Source: Pseudodesulfovibrio senegalensis (GTDB lineage Bacteria; Desulfobacterota; Desulfovibrionia; Desulfovibrionales; Desulfovibrionaceae). Taken from it: a stretch of DNA of 64,000 bases. The stretch is taken from positions 124,001 through 188,000 of the forward strand of contig NZ_WAIE01000002.1 in the NCBI RefSeq assembly GCF_008830225.1, given 5' to 3'. Both the position numbers and the translations under genes were made by a program. Within the stretch, counting starts at the first letter, position 1. Each line of letters opens with the position of its first letter. This document shows, piece after piece, positions 1 to 7,353 of the stretch. The notes beneath the pieces are model-generated. The model worked only from the letters and a program-made list of their open reading frames with translations. It was not told the DNA's origin and ran no database searches.

Positions 1-846
1 CTGCGCACCCTGCAGGAGCTGGGCATTGATATCGCGGTGCTTTCGTCCCGTGCGGAAACGCTGGTCATCAACGGCATGAACCCGGAACCGGGAGTTTCCG
101 TGGCCGAGCAAATGCTGGCAGACGAAATGGAGAACCTCGAGGCCGGGCTGGATGTTGCCTGCGCCCTGATCGAGCCGCAGCGCACGATCCTTGCGGTTGC
201 CGACGCATCGGAATACCGCCTGCCGGGCACCACCCCCCAATCCATCAAGGCCAAGTATCCCAACTCCCTGGACGCCCTGGTGGTCAAGGCCGTGACCGGC
301 GAGGAGTTTCCGTCCAATGCCAAGATCATGAGCGTCATGGATCTGTATGCGCTGGGCCGGGTGGTTCGTACGGGCCTGCCCGTCACCGAAACCGTGATGA
401 CCATCGAGGGCCGCAACTACCGTGTGCCCATCGGCACCCCCATCCGCCACCTGCTTTCCTGTCTGGGCATAAAGGCCGCGTCCGGCGACACCGTGGTGCT
501 TGGCGGATCGTTTCGTGGTGAAGCCGTGTACAGCCTCGACGAAGGCGTCAGAAAGGGCGATTACGGCATGTTCGTCATTTCGTCCGACGCCTTCCCCCAC
601 GTGCAGGATGTGAGCTGCATCAACTGCGGCGAGTGCGTGCTCAACTGTCCGGGTCGCATACAGCCCAACCTCATCAGCCGCTATGCGGAATACGAGATGT
701 TCGAAATGGCCGAAAAGCATGGCCTGCACAGTTGTTTTGAATGCGGATTGTGCGCCTTTTCCTGCACCATGAGAAGACCGCTGTTGCAGTACATCCGTTT
801 TGCCAAGGATCAGCTCAGGGCCGCAGGCCGGAGTGAGCAGGCCTAG
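1..846 (+). CDS. rnfC: RnfC, Rnf complex Fe-S subunit (5' truncated by window)
   Basis: This is the C-terminal 281 codons of RnfC, the peripheral subunit that in known Rnf complexes binds FMN, NADH and two [4Fe-4S] clusters. The frame is open from base 1, so the start lies upstream of the window. An SLBB-like stretch (GRNYRVPIGTPIRHLL, about 411-459) is followed by two CxxCxxCxxxC motifs, CINCGECVLNC (about 614-648) and CFECGLCAFSC (about 733-764), in the order expected for RnfC. rnfD starts 38 bases after the stop, so this is the first visible gene of the rnf operon. The identity is well supported by the motifs and by the five Rnf genes that follow. Confidence 0.93.
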   Translation: MRTLQELGIDIAVLSSRAETLVINGMNPEPGVSVAEQMLADEMENLEAGLDVACALIEPQRTILAVADASEYRLPGTTPQSIKAKYPNSLDALVVKAVTGEEFPSNAKIMSVMDLYALGRVVRTGLPVTETVMTIEGRNYRVPIGTPIRHLLSCLGIKAASGDTVVLGGSFRGEAVYSLDEGVRKGDYGMFVISSDAFPHVQDVSCINCGECVLNCPGRIQPNLISRYAEYEMFEMAEKHGLHSCFECGLCAFSCTMRRPLLQYIRFAKDQLRAAGRSEQA

Positions 847-884
847 GAGCCCGCAATCAACAATGACCAAGAGAGAAGGATAGT

Positions 885-1856
885 ATGACTCCTCCCATAA
901 TAAAGGCCATGTCCGACATTGCGACCCGGCTGACCGTGTCGCCCGCGCCCCACTGGCGCTGCGGACGGACCCTGCACGCCATGATGCGCGCCCATCTGGC
1001 GGCGCTGCTTCCGGCATTGCTTGCCGGTGTATACATGTTCGGTCTTCCTGCGGCCGCCACGGTCGGAGTGGCCGGTTCCGTGGCCGTATTGACCGAAGTG
1101 CTCTGCCTGCGCATGCAGGGCCGCGACGTGGACGTGGACAATTTCACGGCCCTGTATGCGGGCATCCTGTTCGCGTTCCTGTTGCCGGCAACCGCCCCGT
1201 GGTGGGTCGCCGCAGCAGGTGCGGTGGTAACCATCGTGCTCGGACGCACCGTATTTGGCGGGTTCGGGTGCAACCCGGTCTGCGCGCCGCTGGTGGCGTG
1301 GGCCTTTTGCCGCATGTCCTGGCCCGCAGCCATGGACATCGATCTGAACCTCGCCCATTTCATGAGCAACGATCCTGTCTATCAGTTGCAGCGGTTCGGC
1401 GTGGAAGCCCTGAGCCAGTTCGATTATGTGGATCTTCTTTTGGGGAGGCAGCTGGGCGGCCTCGGCGCCTCCCAGGTGGCGGCCCTGCTGGTGGGTGGCG
1501 GCTTCCTGCTGATCACCAAATGGATCCGCTGGTACATTCCCGTGTCCTTCGTGCTGGGCGTAAGCGCGGTTTCCACTCTGTTCTGGTTCATTGATCCGGG
1601 TACCTATGCGCCGCCCCTGTTTCACCTGTTGGCGGGCAGCACGGTCTTCGGCGCGCTGTTTCTGGCCACGGACACGGCCTCCAGCCCGGTGGGCAAGCTG
1701 CCCCAGTTCCTGTTCGGCCTCATCGCCGGTTCCCTTGTCGTGATCATCCGCGTGTACGGCGCGTTCCCGGACGGCGTTCCCTTTGCCATCATGCTGACCA
1801 ACCTGCTCAGCCCGCTGCTGGACAGGGTGCGTCCCAAACCTTTCGGGGGAAAATAG
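885..1856 (+). CDS. rnfD: RnfD, membrane subunit of the Rnf complex
   Basis: 323-residue polytopic membrane protein of the RnfD/NqrB family, part of the ion-pumping membrane core of the ferredoxin:NAD+ oxidoreductase. The recognisable family block is VFGGFGCNP followed by APLVAWAF around residues 122-140, with many hydrophobic helices. An AGAGAAGGA ribosome-binding site precedes the ATG. The usual flavinylation motif ([S/T]GAT) of RnfD/NqrB is not present anywhere in the protein; the corresponding region reads EALSQFDYVDLLLG. Either this subunit lacks covalent FMN or the site has moved. It lies 3 bases upstream of rnfG. Confidence 0.93.
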   Translation: MTPPIIKAMSDIATRLTVSPAPHWRCGRTLHAMMRAHLAALLPALLAGVYMFGLPAAATVGVAGSVAVLTEVLCLRMQGRDVDVDNFTALYAGILFAFLLPATAPWWVAAAGAVVTIVLGRTVFGGFGCNPVCAPLVAWAFCRMSWPAAMDIDLNLAHFMSNDPVYQLQRFGVEALSQFDYVDLLLGRQLGGLGASQVAALLVGGGFLLITKWIRWYIPVSFVLGVSAVSTLFWFIDPGTYAPPLFHLLAGSTVFGALFLATDTASSPVGKLPQFLFGLIAGSLVVIIRVYGAFPDGVPFAIMLTNLLSPLLDRVRPKPFGGK

Positions 1857-1859
1857 GCC

Positions 1860-2429
1860 ATGCGTGAAATCGTACATATGCTTGTTGTGCTGTCCATGAT
1901 CTGCGCCGGTTCCGGCGCCTTGCTGGTGAACCTGAAAAAAGCCACCAAAAGTCAGATCGAGCAGCAGGTGCTGACCTATGTTCAGGGCCCTGCGCTGCTT
2001 TCCGTACTTGAAGACCGCGACAACGACCCCATTGCCGAGCGCGTGACCGTGGGCGACGTGACCGTGTTTCCGGCCCGGAAGGACGGAAAGCTGGTGGGCG
2101 TGGCCATGGAAACCTTTGCGCCGGGGTATTCCGGCGATATCGGCGTGATGGTAGGATTCGACGTGGCCGAGGATGAACTGCTCGGCATCGGCATCACCAC
2201 CCAGACCGAAACCCCGGGACTGGGAACCCGCATCATGGACCCCGGCTTTACCGGCAGGTTCAGGGGTCACGATCTCGACAGCATGCAGGTTTCCTCCAAG
2301 GGCGGGGACATCGACGTCATTACCGGGGCCACCTATTCGTCCACGGGCACGGTGGATGCCGTGCGCAAGGCCATCGAGACTTACAATGCCCTCAAGCCCG
2401 AGATTCAGAAGGCCTTGCAGGCTTCCTAG
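1860..2429 (+). CDS. rnfG: RnfG, covalent-FMN subunit
   Basis: 189-residue RnfG/NqrC-family protein with one N-terminal transmembrane anchor (residues about 5-24) and a soluble FMN-binding domain expected on the outer face of the membrane. The flavinylation motif DVITGATYS is present, and Thr158 is the predicted residue esterified to FMN by ApbE. No apbE gene follows this rnf operon, so the transferase must be encoded elsewhere. The gene is tightly packed between rnfD (3-base gap) and rnfE (11-base gap), consistent with one transcript. Confidence 0.93.
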   Translation: MREIVHMLVVLSMICAGSGALLVNLKKATKSQIEQQVLTYVQGPALLSVLEDRDNDPIAERVTVGDVTVFPARKDGKLVGVAMETFAPGYSGDIGVMVGFDVAEDELLGIGITTQTETPGLGTRIMDPGFTGRFRGHDLDSMQVSSKGGDIDVITGATYSSTGTVDAVRKAIETYNALKPEIQKALQAS

Positions 2430-2440
2430 GAGAAATCGCA

Positions 2441-3112
2441 ATGAACACCATATTCAAGGAATTCATCAAGGGGCTTTGGGAAGAACTGCCGCCGTTTCGC
2501 GTGCTGCTCGGCCTGTGCCCCACGCTGGCCGTCACATCCACGGCGGAAAACGGTCTGGGCATGGGCGCGGCCGTCGTGTTCGTGCTGACCATGTCCAACC
2601 TGATCATTTCGGCCCTGCGAAAGATCATTCCGGCCAAGGTCCGCATCGCCTGCTTCATCGTCATCGCGGCCTCGCTGGTGGTCACCGTGGAATTGCTCAT
2701 GCAGGCCTACGCCTATCCACTGTACCAGAAGCTGGGCATCTTCGTGCCGCTCATCGTGGTCAACTGCCTGATTCTGGGCCGCGCCGAGGCTTTCGCATCC
2801 AGAAACGCCATCCTGCCGTCCATTGCAGACGCGTTGGGCATGGGCCTCGGGTTCATGCTCTCCCTGACCTTTCTGGGCGGGCTGCGTGAAGCGCTGGGCA
2901 ACGGCACCGTGTTCGGCGTTCCGGTCATGTGGGAAACCTTCAAGCCCGCCTCGGTCATGGTCATGGCGCCGGGCGCATTCGTGGCGCTGGGATTCATCCT
3001 TGCGGGCATGAACGCGTTCAACCGCTATCAGAGCCGCAAGAAGGGCGGCGTCGAGCCGGTTTCCCAGAACTCCACCTGCGCATCCTGCGGTGCGTGCGAT
3101 TCCTGCAAATAG
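2441..3112 (+). CDS. rnfE: RnfE, membrane subunit with Cys-rich tail
   Basis: 223-residue RnfE/NqrD-family membrane protein. Family features include the ENGLGMG stretch near residue 33 and the hydrophobic helices that pair with RnfA to hold the intramembrane Fe-S site. An AGGAGAAATCGCA leader precedes the ATG. The protein is slightly longer than usual because it ends in a hydrophilic tail with four cysteines at regular spacing, CASCGACDSC (C213, C216, C219, C222). A tail of this kind is not part of the core family and could bind a metal or an Fe-S cluster; see findings. rnfA starts 12 bases downstream. Confidence 0.93.
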   Translation: MNTIFKEFIKGLWEELPPFRVLLGLCPTLAVTSTAENGLGMGAAVVFVLTMSNLIISALRKIIPAKVRIACFIVIAASLVVTVELLMQAYAYPLYQKLGIFVPLIVVNCLILGRAEAFASRNAILPSIADALGMGLGFMLSLTFLGGLREALGNGTVFGVPVMWETFKPASVMVMAPGAFVALGFILAGMNAFNRYQSRKKGGVEPVSQNSTCASCGACDSCK

Positions 3113-3124
3113 GGGGATACTCAC

Positions 3125-3700
3125 ATGGAATACTTCCTGCTCTTCATATCCGCCGTTTTCATCAACAACATCGTGCTGGTCCAGTACCTCGGGGCCTGTC
3201 CGTTCATGGGCACCTCCAAGTCCACGGACGTGGCGCTGGGCATGGGCGGCGCGGTCATATTCGTCACCGTCATGGCCACGGCCTTTACCTGGCCCCTGCA
3301 GCACTACGTGCTCATTCCCTACGATATCGAATACCTCCAGACCATCGTCTTCATCCTGGTCATCGCCTCGCTGGTGCAGTTCGTGGAGATGTTCCTGAAA
3401 AGGGCCATTCCGCCGCTGTACAAGTCTCTGGGCCTGTTCCTGCCGCTCATCACCACGAACTGCGCGGTCATGGGCGTGGCCATCATGGTGCAGCGCAACA
3501 GCTATTCGTTCATCAAGTCCCTGGTCTACGGCCTTGCCTCCGGCGTTGGTTTTCTCATTGCGCTGGTCATCATTTCCGCCATTCGCGAGCGGCTGGACAT
3601 CGCTCCGGTCCCGGCGGTTTTCCGGGGCGTTCCCATCGCCCTGATCATGGCAGGTGTCATGTCGCTGGCCTTTATCGCCTTTCAGGGCATGGCCGCGTAA
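3125..3700 (+). CDS. rnfA: RnfA, membrane subunit
   Basis: 191-residue RnfA/NqrE-family membrane protein with about six hydrophobic segments. Characteristic stretches are INNIVLVQYLGACPF near the N-terminus and LITTNCAVMGVAI in the middle; the two conserved cysteines (Cys25 region and Cys108 region) are those that ligand the intramembrane [2Fe-2S] centre shared with RnfE in characterised complexes. A GGGGGATACTCAC leader precedes the start. It lies between rnfE and the rnfB fusion gene and is surely co-transcribed with them. Confidence 0.94.
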   Translation: MEYFLLFISAVFINNIVLVQYLGACPFMGTSKSTDVALGMGGAVIFVTVMATAFTWPLQHYVLIPYDIEYLQTIVFILVIASLVQFVEMFLKRAIPPLYKSLGLFLPLITTNCAVMGVAIMVQRNSYSFIKSLVYGLASGVGFLIALVIISAIRERLDIAPVPAVFRGVPIALIMAGVMSLAFIAFQGMAA

Positions 3701-3724
3701 CCGAGAGAACGGGAGAATCAACAT

Positions 3725-5836
3725 ATGTTTACTTCGATACTGATCCTATTCCTGCTGGGCCTGACCGCCGCCGCCGTTCTGGCTGCCGCGTCCAAGGTGC
3801 TGCACGTGGAGGAAGACCCGCGCATAGCCAAGGTGGAAGCCTGTTTTCCGGGCGCAAACTGCGGCGGGTGCGGCTATCCGGGCTGCTCGGCTGCGGCCGC
3901 GGCCATCGTCAGGGGCGATGCCGGACCGGAAATCTGCGTGGCGGGTGGTGCGGAAATCGCCCACAACATCGCTGCGGTCATGGGTGTGGAGGTTTCCTTC
4001 AAGGAACCCAAGGTCGCTCACAACATCTGCACGGGCGGCTCCCGGGCCAATCTTTTGTTCGACTATCGCGGCGTGGAGGACTGCCGGGCCGAAGCCCTGT
4101 TGTACGGCGGCCAGAAATCCTGCGGTCTGGGCTGCATCGGACTCGGTTCCTGCGTCAAGGTCTGCGGGTTCGACGCCATCCATCTCAACGACGATCATCT
4201 TCCGGTGGTGGACATGAATCTCTGCCGCTCCTGCGGCAAGTGCGCCGAGGTCTGCCCCACGGGCGCCATCCGCATTTCCGGCCTGACTATGGATTTGCTG
4301 CACCTGAACAAGGTGGTGGACTGCCTTGCCCCGTGCATGCAGAAATGCCCGGCCCAGATCGACGTGCGCACCTATATCCAGCAGATGAAGCAGGGTGACA
4401 TGCGCGGCGCGCTTCTGACCATGAAGCAGCGCAATCCGCTGCCCCTGGCCGTGGGCAGGCTCTGCCCGGCCCCGTGCGAAACCATCTGCCGCCGCAACAT
4501 CGCGGACGAGGGCGTGGCCATCCACACCCTGCATCGTTTTGTTGCGGACTGGGAAATGAACTCCGGTTCCCGCGTGCGAGTCGATTGCAACCCGCCGTCC
4601 GGCCATCGCGTGGCCATCATCGGCGGTGGCCCTGCGGGATTGAGCGCGGCCTATTTCCTGCGCCGCATCGGGCACGAACCCACCATTTTCGAAAAACGCG
4701 ATTTCGTGGGCGGCATGATGAAGGGCGTCATCCCCGAGTACCGCCTGCCCGGAAAGGTTGTGGATTGGGAACTGCAATCCATTCTTGATCTGGGTGTGGA
4801 CGTGCGAACGGGAATGACCTTCGGCAAGGACGTGACCCTGACCCACCTGAAGGAGCAGGGCTTCGAGGCTGTGTTGCTGGCCACGGGCGCATGGAAGGTC
4901 CCTGCGCTGGATGTTGAAGGCCATGATGCCGAGGGCGTCATGAACTCCATCGAATTCCTTTCGGACGTGGGCAATACGCTTACCGACCTGCGTGGCCGCA
5001 AGGTCGTGGTGGTGGGCGACACCAACACGGCCATGGACGTGGCACGCAGCGCCGGGCGTTTGGGCGCGTCGGTCACTGCGGTGATCGGCTGCATCCAGCG
5101 CAAGATGTCTGCCAACAAGAACGAAGTGACCCGTGCCGCGGAACTGGGCACGGACCTCAAGTTCCTGACCCGCGCCACGCGCGTGCTGGTAAAGGACGGC
5201 AAGGCCGTGGGGCTGGAATATTGCGAAGTGCAGTACGACGACCCCAAGAAGGCCAAGGGGACACCCCAGCCCGTGGCGGGCACCGAGGCCACGCTGGATG
5301 CGGACCTCATCGTGGTGGCCACCGACCGGCTCGTGGACATGGATGCCATCAGCGACGCAGACGGCAAGCCTTTGTTTGAAATGGACAAGAAGACCGGCGG
5401 CATCAAGAGCGACAAGACCACCCTGCAGACCAGCGTGGACGGCGTGTTCGTGGCCGGCGAGGCCGGCACCGGACGCAATATCCTTATTCAGGCCGTGGCC
5501 GATGGCCGCCGGGCCGCGCGTTCCATCCATCATTATGTGACCAGAGGCGTCATTCCCGAACCTGAAAATCCGCAACTGCGCGTCATCCCCGAATCCATCC
5601 TCAAGAATATGAAGGTAACCTACTCCATCCCGCGTGTTCGCGTTCCCGAGGTCTCCATCGACGAACGCCGGACTTCCTTCAAGGAGGAGGTCAAGGGCTT
5701 TATCGAATACGATGCCGCCCGCAAGGAGGGCAGCCGCTGTCTGCGCTGCGGCCTGACCTGCTATGACGCCGAGGCCGGGGCCGAATATGCCGCCGACCCG
5801 GATGTGGAACGATTTGACAGGCAGGACGTCAACTAG
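3725..5836 (+). CDS. rnfB: RnfB fused to a GltD-like FAD/NAD(P) oxidoreductase
   Basis: 703 residues, far longer than a stand-alone RnfB. Residues 1-25 form a membrane anchor. C40, C46, C49 and C54 form the RnfB cluster motif, and two ferredoxin clusters follow (CIGLGSC...C and CRSCGKC...CP, about 138-185). From about residue 190 the chain continues into a glutamate-synthase small-subunit-like flavoprotein: Cys motifs (CLAPCMQKC, CPAPCETIC), a first Rossmann fold at VAIIGGGPAGLSA (about 297-309) and a second at VVVVGDTNTAMD (about 425-436). A CLRCGLTC motif closes the C-terminus. RnfB normally accepts electrons from ferredoxin; the added domain suggests a direct NAD(P)H or flavin branch. It is the last gene before the operon terminator. 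Confidence 0.9.
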   Translation: MFTSILILFLLGLTAAAVLAAASKVLHVEEDPRIAKVEACFPGANCGGCGYPGCSAAAAAIVRGDAGPEICVAGGAEIAHNIAAVMGVEVSFKEPKVAHNICTGGSRANLLFDYRGVEDCRAEALLYGGQKSCGLGCIGLGSCVKVCGFDAIHLNDDHLPVVDMNLCRSCGKCAEVCPTGAIRISGLTMDLLHLNKVVDCLAPCMQKCPAQIDVRTYIQQMKQGDMRGALLTMKQRNPLPLAVGRLCPAPCETICRRNIADEGVAIHTLHRFVADWEMNSGSRVRVDCNPPSGHRVAIIGGGPAGLSAAYFLRRIGHEPTIFEKRDFVGGMMKGVIPEYRLPGKVVDWELQSILDLGVDVRTGMTFGKDVTLTHLKEQGFEAVLLATGAWKVPALDVEGHDAEGVMNSIEFLSDVGNTLTDLRGRKVVVVGDTNTAMDVARSAGRLGASVTAVIGCIQRKMSANKNEVTRAAELGTDLKFLTRATRVLVKDGKAVGLEYCEVQYDDPKKAKGTPQPVAGTEATLDADLIVVATDRLVDMDAISDADGKPLFEMDKKTGGIKSDKTTLQTSVDGVFVAGEAGTGRNILIQAVADGRRAARSIHHYVTRGVIPEPENPQLRVIPESILKNMKVTYSIPRVRVPEVSIDERRTSFKEEVKGFIEYDAARKEGSRCLRCGLTCYDAEAGAEYAADPDVERFDRQDVN

Positions 5837-5957
5837 ATCCTGCTCGAACCATGTTTGTTAAGACCAGCCACCCCAAGGTCATAACATAGACACCCCCCAG
5901 AGAGGAGAGAACTGCACCCCTCGCCTCCTGTCCACAGGGTATCACCTCGCCCTGTGC

Positions 5958-5998
5958 GAGCCCCCCCGGATTACCGACCGGGGGGGCTCACTCCTTTT
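5958..5998 (+). terminator. Rho-independent terminator of the rnf operon
   Basis: A perfect 12-bp stem (GAGCCCCCCCGG at 5958-5969 with its complement at 5978-5989) and an 8-base loop are followed by ACTCCTTTTCT. It sits about 120 bases after the rnfB stop and before the next gene. Confidence 0.85.
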
Positions 5999-6092
5999 CT
6001 GGGGGCCCGCCATGGTTTCCCCTTTCTTCCGGAAGTGGTACAGCCGAAACAGCAATGAGACGGTGGCCCAACACCCTACGGAGGACGAGTTC

Positions 6093-6785
6093 ATGGTAGT
6101 TCGATTGGCTTTCAATATTTGTGTGGCGATTCTTCTTGCTGCGGCCGTGTCTGGCGTGGCCATGGCTGGCGACCCGTTGCCCGAGGGGTTCGTTCATGTG
6201 AGCGAGGTTGTTCCGGGTGTGGTTCTGGACGTGCGCTATTACGGCAGCAACAATTTCGTGGGCGAGCGTATCGACGGGTATCTTGCCCCCCGCGTGATTC
6301 TCACCGGGCAGGCTGCCGAGGCCGTGGGGCGCGTGCAGGCCGCATTGGTTCCCTTCGGGCTCGGGATCAAGCTGTTCGACGGCTATCGGCCGCAACGGGC
6401 CGTGAATCATTTCGTGCGCTGGGCAGAGGATGTTTCGGACACGCGCATGAAGCAGGCCTTCTATCCGGGCGTGCAGAAAAGGAATCTTTTTCGGGACGGG
6501 TACATTGCGGCCAAATCGAGCCATTCGCGCGGTTCCACCGTGGACCTGACCATCGTGGATATCAAGAGTGGGCGTGAGTTGGATATGGGTACCACATTCG
6601 ACTTTTTCGGCCCCATGTCATGGCCGGACAACAAGGACATGAACGCCGGGGTGCGGGCCAACCGGGCCCTGCTGCGGCAGGTCATGGCGCGCAACGGGTT
6701 CAGGCCGCTCAAGGAGGAATGGTGGCATTTCACGCTGGAGAACGAACCCTACCCGGACACCTATTTCGATTTTCCGGTGCAGTAA
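6093..6785 (+). CDS. Secreted D-Ala-D-Ala dipeptidase (VanX/DdpX family)
   Basis: 230 residues from the ATG at 6093, chosen because GGAGGA lies 8 bases upstream and the product then begins with a clean signal peptide ending AMA-GD (about residue 25). An ATG 81 bases upstream stays in frame but would bury the signal. The peptidase M15D zinc motif is intact: SSHSRGSTVDLT supplies the His and Asp ligands, and EEWWHF supplies the catalytic Glu and the last His. The enzyme hydrolyses D-alanyl-D-alanine in the periplasm, probably for cell-wall D-Ala recycling; nothing nearby (no vanHA) suggests vancomycin resistance. It stands alone, after the rnf terminator and convergent with the next gene. Confidence 0.85.
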   Translation: MVVRLAFNICVAILLAAAVSGVAMAGDPLPEGFVHVSEVVPGVVLDVRYYGSNNFVGERIDGYLAPRVILTGQAAEAVGRVQAALVPFGLGIKLFDGYRPQRAVNHFVRWAEDVSDTRMKQAFYPGVQKRNLFRDGYIAAKSSHSRGSTVDLTIVDIKSGRELDMGTTFDFFGPMSWPDNKDMNAGVRANRALLRQVMARNGFRPLKEEWWHFTLENEPYPDTYFDFPVQ

Positions 6786-6818
6786 GGGCAAGGTCTTGAT
6801 GCGCCGAAGGCAGGCGGG

Positions 6819-7073
6819 TCAGTCGTTGTCGCGGTTGCGCACGTCGTTGCGCCAATGCATGAGCGGAGCGCAGCAGCCCTGGCCTTCGAATTGTTCCCGG
6901 CGTGCCGCGTCCCCTTCGTCGGGGTCCATCATCAGCAGGCACATGTACCGCCCGAGTCCCTCGTCCCACTTCAGGGCCGGGCATCGTTTCTGGTATCCGT
7001 ATTTGCGGTGTGACGTTTCGCACTGGTCCGAGAGGCAGCACCAGCCGCAACCCACGCAGGGTTTAAAGGACAC
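6819..7073 (-). CDS. Small Cys-rich protein, YkgJ-like
   Basis: 84-residue protein with a dense N-terminal cysteine cluster (CVGCGWCCLSDQC) and further cysteines near residues 31, 45 and 67-68, a pattern like the Fe/Zn-chelating YkgJ/UPF0153 group. It begins with GTG directly after an in-frame stop, with only a weak AAGGCGG ribosome-binding site about 8 bases away. There is no signal peptide. It is convergent with the VanX gene and divergent from tex. The function is unknown; metal binding is inferred from the cysteines only. Confidence 0.6.
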   Translation of the reverse strand: MSFKPCVGCGWCCLSDQCETSHRKYGYQKRCPALKWDEGLGRYMCLLMMDPDEGDAARREQFEGQGCCAPLMHWRNDVRNRDND

Positions 7074-7353
7074 GAGTCATGCCGCCTTCGCGGGCTGCAT
7101 CACATGTGTGGTTTGCGAGGCGCGTCGAAACGGGCGCGTTTTTGGTGCGCATGGTCATCCTTGTGGTTTCGTGCGCGGTGCATGCCGCGCCTGCCTCAGG
7201 GTAGGGCATGAGGGCGCAAGAGTAAACCGGGCCGTATGGCGGCTTGCCTGTTTTCCGGCCGTGACATGGTGTGCATTTACTTGACGCAATGCCTTGAATC
7301 CGCTTCAAGTGTTGCCTGCCTTTTGCAACGCAATCAACAGGATGGATCGTTTC

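Noticed and set aside
6012..6092. An earlier start for the VanX-type dipeptidase.
   Set aside because: It would place 27 polar residues before an otherwise good signal peptide, and the GGAGGA site fits the ATG at 6093.
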